Below are positions 52,339 through 61,270 of a DNA stretch of 64,000 nucleotides, one piece after another. Numbering within the stretch: position 1 is the first letter of the stretch; each line of letters begins with the position of its first letter. Source of the stretch: Parasulfuritortus sp036391875 (lineage in GTDB: Bacteria > Pseudomonadota > Gammaproteobacteria > Burkholderiales > Thiobacillaceae); contig DASVZA010000041.1 of NCBI GenBank assembly GCA_036391875.1, positions 124,001-188,000 on the forward strand, in the 5' to 3' direction. The notes under the pieces are model-generated. The model did not search any database, was not told the origin of the DNA, and saw nothing but the letters and a program-made list of their open reading frames with translations. The position numbers and the translations under genes are program-made.

Positions 52339-52749
52339 ATGACCGAAACCCCGTATCAACGCCTGGGCGGCGAACCCGCCATCCGCAGCCTGGTATCCCG
52401 CTTCTACGAGCTGATGGACGAACTGCCCGAGGCCTACACCACCCGCAAGATCCATCCCCAGGACCTCGGCCCGTCGGGCGAGAAGTTCGTCGCCTTCCTG
52501 TCCGGCTGGCTGGGCGGCCCGCAGCTCTACATGGAGAAGTACGGCCACCCGATGCTGCGCCGGCGCCACCTGCCCTATGCCATCGGCCGACAGGAACACG
52601 ACGAATGGCTGATGTGCATGCGCATGGCCATGGAAGAGACCATCGCCGACGCCGAGTTGCGCACCATGCTGTACGAGGCCATGGTGCCCATCGCCGCACA
52701 CATGATGAACCAGGGCGAGCAGGCCGGCGGCTGTTCCTGCAACCACTAG
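52339..52749 (+). CDS. Group II truncated haemoglobin
   Basis: 136 residues. Family segments follow in order: YQRLGGEPAIRSLVSRFYELM, FLSGWLGGPQLYMEKYGHPMLRRRH and EHDEWLMCMRMAM. They include the tryptophan and the proximal-histidine region characteristic of trHbII proteins. It probably handles O2, NO or other small ligands. The C-terminal tail (GCSCNH) adds a Cys-rich end that is not usual. It has a GGAGAT ribosome-binding site. It is monocistronic as far as spacing shows. Confidence 0.88.
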   Translation: MTETPYQRLGGEPAIRSLVSRFYELMDELPEAYTTRKIHPQDLGPSGEKFVAFLSGWLGGPQLYMEKYGHPMLRRRHLPYAIGRQEHDEWLMCMRMAMEETIADAELRTMLYEAMVPIAAHMMNQGEQAGGCSCNH

Positions 52750-52855
52750 CGGTCCTCCGGTCCGGCTGCGCGCCGGGCCATCCGCTTTTACGGCGACACA
52801 GGATGGGCGGGGCGTCTAAGATGAAATTGCCCCTGCTTATGGCACAAGAAGCGAA

Positions 52856-54580
52856 ATGCCCATCCATAACGCCGATATTGCCGCCATCTTCAGTGAAATC
52901 GCCGACCTGCTGGAACTGGAGCAGGCCAACCCATTTCGTATCCGCGCCTACCGCAATGCCGCCCGCATCGTCGGCGAACTGGGCCGCGACATCCGCGTCC
53001 TGGTCGAGCGCGGCGAGGACCTGACCGAACTGCCCGGCATCGGCGACGACCTCGCCGCCAAGATGCGCGAGATCGTCGAGACCGGCCGCTGCCGGGCGCT
53101 GGACAAGCTGCGCGGCGAACTGCCGGCGGCCATCACCGAACTCCTGCACCTGCCCGGCCTGGGCCCGAAGCGGGTGCGCACACTGTGGCACGAATTGGAC
53201 GTGCAGACCCTGGAGCAGCTGGCCCGCGCCGCGCGCGACGGCCGCATCGCCAAGCTGCCCGGCTTCGGCGCCAAGACCGAGGCCAACATCCTGCAGGCGG
53301 TCGAGGCTCACCTGTCCAAGGCCCGGCGCTTCAAGCTCGCCACCGCCGCCCAGTACGCCGATTCGCTGGTCGCCTGGCTGGCCGGCGCGCACGGCGTGAC
53401 GCGGGTCGAGGTGGCCGGCAGCTTCCGCCGCATGCGCGAGACGGTGGGCGACCTCGACATCCTGGTCACCACCGACGCGGCGAGCGACGTGATGCAGCGC
53501 TTCGTCGGCTACGACGAAGTGGCCGAGGTGCTGTCCCAAGGGCCGACCCGCGCCAGCGTGGTCCTCAAGAGCGGCCTGCAGGTCGATCTGCGCGCCGTCG
53601 ATGAAACGTCGTACGGCGCCGCGCTCTGCTACTTCACCGGCTCCAAGGCGCACAACATCGCCCTGCGCCGCATCGCCCAGGAACGCGGCTGGAAGCTCAA
53701 CGAATACGGCGTGTTCCACGGCAAGGAACACCTCGCCGGCGACAGCGAGGCATCGGTCTATGAAACGCTGGGCCTGCCCTGGATCGCACCCGAGCTGCGC
53801 GAGGACCGGGGCGAGATCGCCGCCGCCCGCGCCGGCCGGCTGCCCAAACTGGTCGAGCTGGCCGACCTGCGCGGCGACCTGCACGTCCACACCAAGGCCA
53901 CCGACGGCCGCGACAGCCTGGCCGGGATGGCCGAGGCGGCCAAGGCCGCCGGGCTCGACTACCTGGCGATCACCGAGCACTCCCGGCGCCTGACCGTGGC
54001 CCACGGCCTCGACCCGCGCCGCCTGGCCGAGCAGTGCGACGAGATCGACCGCCTGAACGAGACCCTGCAGGGCATCGTCCTGCTCAAGGGCATCGAGGTC
54101 GACATCCTGGAGGACGGCAGCCTCGACCTGCCGGACAGCGCGCTGGCCCGGCTCGACCTGGTGATCGGCGCCGTGCACAGCCGCTTCGACCTGCCCCGCG
54201 CCAAGCAGACCGAACGCATCCTGCGCGCCATGGACAATCCCAACTTCACCCTGCTCGCCCACCCCACCGGCCGGGTCATCGAGGAACGCGCACCATACGA
54301 CGTCGACCTGCTGCGCATCGTCCGCCACGCCCGGCAGCGCGGCTGCTTCCTGGAACTCAACGCCCACCCCGAGCGGCTGGACCTGCTCGACACCGGCTGC
54401 CGCATGGCCAAGGAGGAAGGCGTGCTGGTCGCGATCAACTCCGACGCCCACGGCCGGGACGAGTTCGCCAACCTGCGCTTCGGCATCGGCCAGGCGCGGC
54501 GCGGCTGGCTGGAGGCCGGCGACGTGCTCAACAGCCGGCCGCTGGCCGAGCTGCGCAAACTGCTGAAAGGAACGCGCTGA
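52856..54580 (+). CDS. polX: Family X DNA polymerase with PHP domain
   Basis: 574 residues. Helix-hairpin-helix regions lie at the N terminus (LTELPGIGDDLAAKM; LLHLPGLGPKRVRTL). The polymerase X nucleotidyltransferase site is GSFRRMRETVGDLDILV. The C-terminal PHP phosphoesterase starts DLHVHTKATDG and ends with INSDAHGRDE. PolX fills short gaps in base-excision repair and has PHP-dependent 3' processing. It shares one base with the archease start, placing it at the head of a repair/chaperone operon. Confidence 0.92.
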   Translation: MPIHNADIAAIFSEIADLLELEQANPFRIRAYRNAARIVGELGRDIRVLVERGEDLTELPGIGDDLAAKMREIVETGRCRALDKLRGELPAAITELLHLPGLGPKRVRTLWHELDVQTLEQLARAARDGRIAKLPGFGAKTEANILQAVEAHLSKARRFKLATAAQYADSLVAWLAGAHGVTRVEVAGSFRRMRETVGDLDILVTTDAASDVMQRFVGYDEVAEVLSQGPTRASVVLKSGLQVDLRAVDETSYGAALCYFTGSKAHNIALRRIAQERGWKLNEYGVFHGKEHLAGDSEASVYETLGLPWIAPELREDRGEIAAARAGRLPKLVELADLRGDLHVHTKATDGRDSLAGMAEAAKAAGLDYLAITEHSRRLTVAHGLDPRRLAEQCDEIDRLNETLQGIVLLKGIEVDILEDGSLDLPDSALARLDLVIGAVHSRFDLPRAKQTERILRAMDNPNFTLLAHPTGRVIEERAPYDVDLLRIVRHARQRGCFLELNAHPERLDLLDTGCRMAKEEGVLVAINSDAHGRDEFANLRFGIGQARRGWLEAGDVLNSRPLAELRKLLKGTR

Positions 54581-54993
54581 TGGCCTGGGAAACCTTCGCC
54601 CACGAAGCCGACATCGGCGTGCGCGGCACCGGCCTGACCCAGGCCGAGGCCTTCGCCGGCGCCGCCCTGGCCATGATGGCGGCGATCTGCGAGCCGACCA
54701 GCATCGTGCCGCGCGAGGCGGTGCAGATCGAATGCGAGGCGCCCGACCCGGAACTGCTGCTGGTCGACTGGCTCAACGCCCTGGTCTACGAGATGGCCAC
54801 CCGCCGCTTGCTGTTCGGCCTGTTCGACGTGGCCATCGAAGGCAACCGCCTGCGGGCGACCGCCTGGGGCGAGCCGGTCGACGTCGAGCGCCACCGGCCG
54901 GCCGCCGAGGTGAAGGGCGCCAGCTTCTGCGAACTGGCGGTCCGGCAGGAGGCCGACGGCCGCTGGCTGGCCCAGTGCGTGGTCGACGTATAA
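54580..54993 (+). CDS. Archease, RtcB activation factor
   Basis: 137 residues from ATG 54580, which shares an A with the polX stop. It begins AWETFAHEADIGVRGTG, the archease signature (HxADxxxxxxG), continues with LLLVDWLNALVYEMATR and ends CVVDV, giving the metal-binding Asp residues of the family. Archease speeds guanylylation and turnover of the RNA ligase RtcB, which is encoded three genes downstream in the same direction. Presence of both in one operon makes the assignment firm. Confidence 0.9.
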   Translation: MAWETFAHEADIGVRGTGLTQAEAFAGAALAMMAAICEPTSIVPREAVQIECEAPDPELLLVDWLNALVYEMATRRLLFGLFDVAIEGNRLRATAWGEPVDVERHRPAAEVKGASFCELAVRQEADGRWLAQCVVDV

Positions 54994-55066
54994 GGGGAGA
55001 CCGGACCGGATGGTCTAAAACGGGAGTGGGGGTCTTACCCGGCATCAAAACAATGGAGACGCGATC

Positions 55067-56938
55067 ATGGCAATCATCGGCATCGACCTGGGCACATCCA
55101 ATTCCGCGGCCGCGGTGCTGCGCGGCGGGCGGCCGGTGCCGATTCCCAGCTCGGAAGGCATCAGCCTGGGCGGCAAGGCCTTCCCCAGCTACGTCGCGGT
55201 CACCGCCGACGGCCAGATGCTGATCGGCGAGCCGGCCCGGCGCCAGGCCGCCGCCAACCCGGAAGGCACGGCGACCGCCTTCAAGCGCCGGATGGGCACG
55301 CGCCAGACCATCCGGCTGCGCGACCGCGAGTTCACCCCGGAACAGCTGTCCGCCTTCCTGCTGCAGAAGATCAAGCGCGACGCCGAGGCCTTCCTCGGCG
55401 AGCCGGTCGACAAGGCCGTGGTCACCGTGCCGGCCTATTTCGACGACAACCAGCGCAGCGCCACCAAGGACGCCGCCGGCATCGCCGGGCTGGAGGTGGT
55501 GCGCCTGGTCAACGAGCCGACCGCCGCCTCCCTGGCCTACGGCCTGGACCGAGCCGGCCAGGAACTGCGCATCGCGGTCATCGACCTGGGCGGCGGCACG
55601 CTCGACGTCACCATCATGGAATTCGGCAAGGGCGTGTTCGAGGTCAAGGCCACCAGCGGCGACACCCAGCTCGGCGGCACCGACATGAACCAGCTGATCT
55701 TCGAGGCCCTGGCCCAGCGCTTCCTGGAGCAGAGCGGCATCGACGTGCGCCGCGACGCCAAGGCCAGCGCCCGGCTCATGGAGGCGGCCGAGATCGCCAA
55801 GATCGAACTGTCCACCGGCGTCAGCACCCACCTCTCGCTGCCCTATATCGGCGCCGTGGGAGGCGAACCCAAGCACCTCGAACTGGACCTCGGCCGGGCC
55901 GAGCTGGAACGGATCGTGCGGCCGGTGATCGAGCGCTGCCGCGGCCCGGTCGAGCAGGCCTTGCTCGATGCCGGCATCAGCGGCCGGCAGGTCGACCGGG
56001 TGATCTTCGTTGGCGGCCCGACCCGGATGCCGGTGGTGCGCGCCTTCTTCGAGGAGATATTCGGCCGCCAGGCCGAGATGGGCGTCGACCCGATGGAATG
56101 CGTCGCCAGCGGCGCCGCCATCCAGGCCGGCGTGCTGACCGGCGAAGTCGGCGACATCGTCCTGGTCGACGTGACCCCGCTGACCCTGGGCGTCGAAACC
56201 CTGGGCGGCGTCGCCACCCCGCTGATCAACCGCAACACGCCGGTACCGGTCAAGCAGACCGAGACCTTCACCACCGCCGCCGATCTGCAGAACTCGGTGA
56301 CCATCCATGTCTTCCAGGGCGAGCGGGCCATGGCCGCCGACAACGTCAAGCTGGGCGAATTCAATCTCGACGGCATCCCGCCCGCGCCGCGCGGCATACC
56401 CAAGATCGAGGTCAGCTTCGACATCGACGCCAACGGCATCCTCAACGTCACCGCCAAGGACCTCGCCACCGGCCGCAGCCAGTCGGTGCGGATCAGCGGC
56501 TCGACCCGGCTCGCCCGCGACGTCAAGGAACGCATGGTCAAGGAAGCCGAGCAGTACGCCGAGGCCGACAAGAAGCGGCGCGAGGAGGCCGAGGTGCTGA
56601 ACGAGACCGACGGCCTCTGCTACCAGGCCGAAAAGATGCTGGCCGATTTCGGCGACAAGCTGACCCAGGACCTCAAGGACAGGCTGGAACGCGCCCGGCG
56701 CGAAGCCAAGGAGGCCTGCGCCAAGCGCGACGCCGCCCTGGCCAAGGAGAAGGCCGAGGCGCTGCGCAGCGCGCTCAAGGAAGCGGGCACCGTGGTCTAC
56801 GCCCAGAGCCAGTCGCCGGGCAGCGGCCCTTACCAGGAAGTGCGCTACGAGACCGGCCAGCCCGGCGGCCAATCCGGCGGCCCGCAGCAGGCCGCGCCGG
56901 GCGGCCACGGCCGGGTGGTCGATGCCGACTTCCACTAA
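55067..56938 (+). CDS. Hsp70-family chaperone (DnaK paralogue)
   Basis: 623 residues. The ATPase domain has the phosphate-binding loops (IIGIDLGTSNSAAAVL; VIDLGGGTLDVTIME; VIFVGGPTRMPVV). The substrate domain starts near residue 385 (DVTPLTLGVETLGGV) and the helical lid follows. The tail is Gly/Gln-rich (GQPGGQSGGPQQ) and ends VVDADFH. It lies between archease and a DnaJ gene. As it sits in an RNA-repair operon without grpE, it is probably a specialised rather than the main DnaK; this is inference. Confidence 0.9.
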   Translation: MAIIGIDLGTSNSAAAVLRGGRPVPIPSSEGISLGGKAFPSYVAVTADGQMLIGEPARRQAAANPEGTATAFKRRMGTRQTIRLRDREFTPEQLSAFLLQKIKRDAEAFLGEPVDKAVVTVPAYFDDNQRSATKDAAGIAGLEVVRLVNEPTAASLAYGLDRAGQELRIAVIDLGGGTLDVTIMEFGKGVFEVKATSGDTQLGGTDMNQLIFEALAQRFLEQSGIDVRRDAKASARLMEAAEIAKIELSTGVSTHLSLPYIGAVGGEPKHLELDLGRAELERIVRPVIERCRGPVEQALLDAGISGRQVDRVIFVGGPTRMPVVRAFFEEIFGRQAEMGVDPMECVASGAAIQAGVLTGEVGDIVLVDVTPLTLGVETLGGVATPLINRNTPVPVKQTETFTTAADLQNSVTIHVFQGERAMAADNVKLGEFNLDGIPPAPRGIPKIEVSFDIDANGILNVTAKDLATGRSQSVRISGSTRLARDVKERMVKEAEQYAEADKKRREEAEVLNETDGLCYQAEKMLADFGDKLTQDLKDRLERARREAKEACAKRDAALAKEKAEALRSALKEAGTVVYAQSQSPGSGPYQEVRYETGQPGGQSGGPQQAAPGGHGRVVDADFH

Positions 56939-56963
56939 GAGCCAGTTTCAGTAGGCTCCAAAC

Positions 56964-58046
56964 ATGGCCGCCGAAAAGCGCGACTACTACGACGTGCTCG
57001 GCGTGCCGCGCGACGCCGACGCGAAGGGGATCAAGGACGCCTTCCGCAAGCTCGCCCTGAAGTACCACCCGGACCGCAACAAGGAGCCGGGAGCGGAAGC
57101 GCGCTTCAAGGAGATCGCCGAGGCCTACGCCGTCCTGTCCGATCCCAAGAAACGCGCCGACTACGACGCCGGCGGCTTCGCCGGCCTGAAGGGCGTCCGG
57201 CCGGAGGACCTGTTCGGCGGCATCGACTTCAACGACCTGTTCGGCGGCCTGGGCTTCGACTTCGGCGGCGGCATCTTCGACGGCCTGTTCGGCCGGCACC
57301 GCCGCGCCGGTCCGCTGCGCGGCGACAACATCGAGGTCATGCTGCGCATCCCGCTCGAACGGGTGGCCAGCGGCGGCGAGGAGCCGGTCCGGGTCGCCCG
57401 GCCGGCGACCTGCCCGACCTGCCACGGCAGCGGCGCCAAGCCCGGCACCACGCCGCGCGTCTGCGACGTCTGCCACGGCACCGGCAGCGAGGTGAAGACC
57501 GGCAACGAGGGCGGCGTGATGTTCCGCCGCGTCACGACCTGCCCCGCCTGCGGCGGCCGCGGCCGGTTCATCGACCAGCCCTGCCCGGAGTGCCGCGGCC
57601 AAGGCCAGGTCGACCTGACCGAGACCCTGACGGTGAAGGTGCCGCCAGGCGTCGAGGAAGGCATGGCGCTGCGCATTCCCGGCCACGGCCTGCCCTCGCC
57701 CGAACCGAACGGCCCGGCCGGGGACCTGTTCGTCGTCGTCCACAGCCTGCCCGACCCGCGCTTCGAGCGGGCCGGCGCCGACCTCTGGACTGTCCGCGAC
57801 CTGCGTCTCACCGACGCCGTGCTGGGCAGCGAACTCGACCTGCAGACCCTGGACGGCACCGCCAGCGTCAAGGTGCCGCCCGGCACCCAGCCGGACACGG
57901 TGCTCCGGCTGCGCCGCAAGGGGCTGCCGCATTTCGGCGGCGGGCCGCCCGGCGACCTGCTGCTCAAGCTGCGCGTGATCGTCCCGGAACACCTGTCCGG
58001 CGAGGAACGCAGGCTCTACGAGCAGCTGCGCCGCATCGAACACTGA
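56964..58046 (+). CDS. DnaJ-family co-chaperone
   Basis: 360 residues, type I J-protein. It has a J-domain (residues 5-70) with HPD in ALKYHPDRN, a Gly/Phe-rich region (GLGFDFGGGIFDGLFG) and four zinc-binding CxxCxGxG repeats (CPTCHGSG, CDVCHGTG, CPACGGRG, CPECRGQG). Two beta-sandwich substrate domains follow. It stimulates the Hsp70 encoded 25 bp upstream. It precedes rtcB by 17 bp. Confidence 0.92.
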   Translation: MAAEKRDYYDVLGVPRDADAKGIKDAFRKLALKYHPDRNKEPGAEARFKEIAEAYAVLSDPKKRADYDAGGFAGLKGVRPEDLFGGIDFNDLFGGLGFDFGGGIFDGLFGRHRRAGPLRGDNIEVMLRIPLERVASGGEEPVRVARPATCPTCHGSGAKPGTTPRVCDVCHGTGSEVKTGNEGGVMFRRVTTCPACGGRGRFIDQPCPECRGQGQVDLTETLTVKVPPGVEEGMALRIPGHGLPSPEPNGPAGDLFVVVHSLPDPRFERAGADLWTVRDLRLTDAVLGSELDLQTLDGTASVKVPPGTQPDTVLRLRRKGLPHFGGGPPGDLLLKLRVIVPEHLSGEERRLYEQLRRIEH

Positions 58047-58063
58047 ACACGGAAGACAAGGCC

Positions 58064-59494
58064 ATGGACATCAGCCGACTCAAGCAGCACGGACCCTACG
58101 AATGGCATCTGCCGGCCACCGGCCGGATGCGCGTGCCGGGCGTGATCTTCGCCTCGCGCGCCCTGGTCGAGGCGATGGACGACAAGGTGCTGGAGCAGGT
58201 CACCAACGTCGCCTGCCTGCCCGGCATCGTCGGCGCCTCCTACGCCATGCCCGACGCCCACTGGGGCTACGGCTTCCCGATCGGCGGCGTGGCCGCGTTC
58301 GACCCCGAGGCGGGCGGCGTGGTCTCGGCCGGCGGCGTCGGCTTCGACATCTCCTGCGGCGTGCGCACGCTGCGCACCGGCCTCCGGGCGGCCGACATCG
58401 AGAGGGTCAAGGAACGCCTGGCCGACGTGCTGTTCGCCCGCATCCCGGCCGGCGTCGGCAGCACCGGCGCAATCCGGCTCGGCGCGGCCGAGATGAAGGC
58501 CATGCTCAAGGGCGGCGCGCGCTGGGCCGTGCAGGAAGGCTACGGCGAGGAGACCGACCTGCACCACATCGAGGAATCCGGCTGCGTCGCCGGCGCCAAC
58601 CCGAACGCCGTCTCCGACCAGGCCAAGAAGCGCCAGCGCGACGAGATGGGCACCCTCGGCTCGGGCAACCACTACCTCGAAGTGCAGCAGGTGACCGAGG
58701 TCTACGACGCGGTCGCCGCCCGCGCCTACGGCATCGCCGCCGGCGACGTGGTGGTCAGCCTGCACTGCGGCTCGCGCGGCCTGGGCCACCAGATCGGCAC
58801 CGACTACCTGCGCGAGATGGTCATCGCCGCGCCACAGGCCGGCATCGCCCTGCCCGACCGCGAGCTGGCCTGCGCCCCGCTCGACTCGCCGCTCGGCCGC
58901 AGCTACCTGGGCGCCATGCGGGCCGGCATCAACTGCGCCCTGGCCAACCGCCAGATCCTCACCCACCTCGCCCGCCAGGCCTTCGCCGAGCTGTTCCCGG
59001 GCATCGTCATGCCCCTGCTCTACGACGTCTCGCACAACACCTGTAAGGAAGAGACCCACTCGGTCGACGGTCGCAAGCGCCGGCTGTTCGTCCACCGCAA
59101 GGGTGCCACCCGTGCCTTCGGGCCGGGCCACCCGGAACTGCCGGCCGAATACGGCAAGGTCGGCCAGCCGGTGCTGATCGGCGGCAGCATGGGCACCGCC
59201 TCCTGGATACTGGCCGGCGCGGCCGGCACCGAGGAACGCGCCTTCGGCTCCGCCTGCCACGGCGCCGGCCGGGCCATGAGCCGACACGAAGCCCTGCACC
59301 GCTGGCGCGGTCGGACCGTGGTCGATGAACTGGCCGCGCGCGGCATCCTGATCCGCAGCCCGAGCTGGCGCGGCGTGGCCGAGGAAGCGCCGCTCGCCTA
59401 CAAGGATGTGGGGACGGTGGTGGAATCGGCCGAGCATGCGGGGCTGGCCAAGCGGGTGGCGCGGTTGGTGCCGATGGTTTGCGTCAAGGGGTAG
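58064..59494 (+). CDS. rtcB: RtcB, RNA-splicing/repair ligase
   Basis: 476 residues from ATG 58064. Metal and GMP-binding segments are conserved: ACLPGIVGASYAMPDAHWGYGFPIGGV, GGVGFDISCGVR, LGSGNHYLEVQ, SLHCGSRGLGHQIG and AFGSACHGAGRAMSR (the last with the GMP-accepting His). RtcB joins 2',3'-cyclic phosphate or 3'-phosphate ends to 5'-OH RNA. It is the last gene of polX-archease-hsp70-dnaJ-rtcB, with no RtcA or RtcR in view. Confidence 0.95.
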   Translation: MDISRLKQHGPYEWHLPATGRMRVPGVIFASRALVEAMDDKVLEQVTNVACLPGIVGASYAMPDAHWGYGFPIGGVAAFDPEAGGVVSAGGVGFDISCGVRTLRTGLRAADIERVKERLADVLFARIPAGVGSTGAIRLGAAEMKAMLKGGARWAVQEGYGEETDLHHIEESGCVAGANPNAVSDQAKKRQRDEMGTLGSGNHYLEVQQVTEVYDAVAARAYGIAAGDVVVSLHCGSRGLGHQIGTDYLREMVIAAPQAGIALPDRELACAPLDSPLGRSYLGAMRAGINCALANRQILTHLARQAFAELFPGIVMPLLYDVSHNTCKEETHSVDGRKRRLFVHRKGATRAFGPGHPELPAEYGKVGQPVLIGGSMGTASWILAGAAGTEERAFGSACHGAGRAMSRHEALHRWRGRTVVDELAARGILIRSPSWRGVAEEAPLAYKDVGTVVESAEHAGLAKRVARLVPMVCVKG

Positions 59495-59622
59495 TCAGAT
59501 GCGCTGTTCGTGATGCCCCTCGCGGCCAGAAGGAAAACTCGCGCAGATACGACTGCGCAGAAGCCTCGAGGAGGGAGGTAGAAGTTTATCCTGTATAGAT
59601 ATGACGTAACGTGGGAGAGAGT

Positions 59623-59663
59623 TTAGCTTGACCACCAACGCCGAACGGCCGCGGTCAAGCTAA
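59623..59663. repeat. 11-bp inverted repeat at the 3' end of the DUF6527-like gene
   Basis: TTAGCTTGACC and GGTCAAGCTAA form a perfect 11-bp stem separated by 19 bp. The arm nearest rtcB contains the stop codon of the minus-strand gene. It may be the transcript end of the ubiquitin-like operon, though no U-tract follows, or the edge of a mobile segment. Confidence 0.55.
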
Positions 59664-60069
59664 TGATCCACGACCATAATGTCGGCTCTGCATGACGGCC
59701 ATCCCCTCGAAGTTTGGCTTCATTAGAGCGAGCAAGGTAGACAGCTTGATCCCTTGCGTCCCTAGCCTTAACAAATGCGATTTCCTGAGGCGACATTGTG
59801 GCCGCCCAGACGATCCGATTTCGGATGATCAGGTAGTGCGACTTACACGGGAAAGACCAATTGCCTATGGATGGCTTTAGCGTAATTGCCTTTCCTTCCC
59901 GAATGTAGCGCCAACCCGCTGGGTTAAGTGGCGTTACCACCTCTCTTCCGCAGCCACAACAGCACTTGTGAAGCGCGGTATGGAATCGGTCCGAAATATA
60001 GAGCACTCCATCTTCAAGCTGCGCTGGTGCTGATTCAACGAATTCAGGTCGGATGAACTGTTCAGCCAT
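59623..60069 (-). CDS. DUF6527-like zinc-binding protein of the Ubl operon
   Basis: 148 residues from ATG 60069, two bases after the E1 stop. Cys36-Cys37-Cys38-x-Cys40 (LHKCCCGCGREVVTPLNP) and Cys75-x2-His78 (FPCKSHYLI) make a probable zinc site. The GWRYIREGKAITLKPSIGNW segment and WAATMSP follow. I recognise this as the DUF6527 family, usually encoded next to ThiF-type E1 proteins and multiubiquitin proteins. Its role is unknown; a target-recognition or processing partner is conceivable. The family name is from memory of its conserved pattern. Confidence 0.65.
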   Translation of the reverse strand: MAEQFIRPEFVESAPAQLEDGVLYISDRFHTALHKCCCGCGREVVTPLNPAGWRYIREGKAITLKPSIGNWSFPCKSHYLIIRNRIVWAATMSPQEIAFVKARDARDQAVYLARSNEAKLRGDGRHAEPTLWSWIISLTAAVRRWWSS

Positions 60070-60070
60070 A

Positions 60071-61270
60071 TTACTTGCACTCTGTGGTGATATCGAGATG
60101 TAGGTGATGATCAAACACGCTATATACCCGGTGGTGCGATCTCTTGTGTTCAAGATAGAAGTGCCGGTATTGCTTCCAGCAGATCACCGCGTGCGCAGCG
60201 TTACACATATTCATGTCGGCCACCTGGATGTTGGATCGATAGACATCTTCAGTCTTCTCCTCGTCGTACGTGGGTACGCATTCGAAGAAATGCTTGCTCT
60301 GTTCGGGCGTGCACAACGTCACCCGGAACATTCCATGCAAGCCAATGGCTTCGTTGTTTAGCTGCAGATCCATTCCGACATCGATAAACGGAATCCCCTC
60401 CTCCTGCAGGTAAGCGCATATCAGTCGCCGTGCAGGACCAGAGTCCACTGAAACGAACACGAAATCCATCTCGTCTAACAGTGCGAGGTTATCCTTCGTG
60501 ATATTGCAAAAATGGGTGACTATCCCATTTCGCATAGGAGCGTAACGCGCGGCGAAATAGCCCACCTTGGGTTCCTCAAGGGCAACGTCATCCTTACTTG
60601 CCGCCCCTGGGGCACGAAATGCGTTGTGGATTTTGAACCGATCACCGTCGAAGAGGTGAATCTCCTCCACAGGAGTCTTGGCCACTAGGTCCAAGATGTA
60701 TGACCCCGTGCCACCAAGTCCGACCAAACCAATGCGTTCCGCACGCAACTTCTCTGTAACGGCAACAATTGACGCCCGGACGGAAGCCATGTCTTCATAC
60801 TTGAAGACCGTCGGAGACTCAACAACCGAGAACTCTTTCCGAGTTCTCGCCGTGACACCGGGTTCGAGTACTCCTGCCTGAGCTTCAATCAATCCGATGT
60901 AGTGCAACATCTTGTCCGCGTATGTAGCGAACTCAGTTAAACCATGCGGCTTGTTGGAAAAGTACGCGGCGGCTGAACATCCATCCCATAACGGAATCGG
61001 TCCGCGTTGGTAGATCAGGGCCTCCATCGGCGCCCCGGTTGCATAGCAAGGGACTTCACCCACAAACCACGCTTGATGATGCGGCGGCTTCCCGAGCGGG
61101 CTTTCGGTCTTAGCCAGGTTGCATACGAGGATACCTCGCCGTACAACTTTCTCAGATGAGACGTAGGGTACGTTAAGCACGAGGAGGTAACCGCCACGAA
61201 CAACCACCTCATAACCCTGCTCGATCAACGAGCTGATGGATGGATCACGAACGATTGGTGAGGCAGACAT
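60071..61270 (-). CDS. ThiF/E1-like adenylyltransferase with N-terminal DUF6791-like domain
   Basis: 399 residues. Residues about 15-140 (YEVVVRGGYLLVLNVPYVSS; HHQAWFVGEVPC) match the domain found before ThiF in bacterial ubiquitin-like operons (DUF6791 in my recollection). Residues 178-365 are a ThiF/E1 Rossmann domain with GLVGLGGTGSYILDLVA (GxGGTGS, 184-190), LFDGD and VFVSVDSGPAR. Cys320 and Cys331 are candidate thioester or metal cysteines. It should adenylate the C terminus of the Ubl encoded just upstream; the two genes overlap by 26 bp. Conjugation to a target is inference. Confidence 0.8.
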   Translation of the reverse strand: MSASPIVRDPSISSLIEQGYEVVVRGGYLLVLNVPYVSSEKVVRRGILVCNLAKTESPLGKPPHHQAWFVGEVPCYATGAPMEALIYQRGPIPLWDGCSAAAYFSNKPHGLTEFATYADKMLHYIGLIEAQAGVLEPGVTARTRKEFSVVESPTVFKYEDMASVRASIVAVTEKLRAERIGLVGLGGTGSYILDLVAKTPVEEIHLFDGDRFKIHNAFRAPGAASKDDVALEEPKVGYFAARYAPMRNGIVTHFCNITKDNLALLDEMDFVFVSVDSGPARRLICAYLQEEGIPFIDVGMDLQLNNEAIGLHGMFRVTLCTPEQSKHFFECVPTYDEEKTEDVYRSNIQVADMNMCNAAHAVICWKQYRHFYLEHKRSHHRVYSVFDHHLHLDITTECK

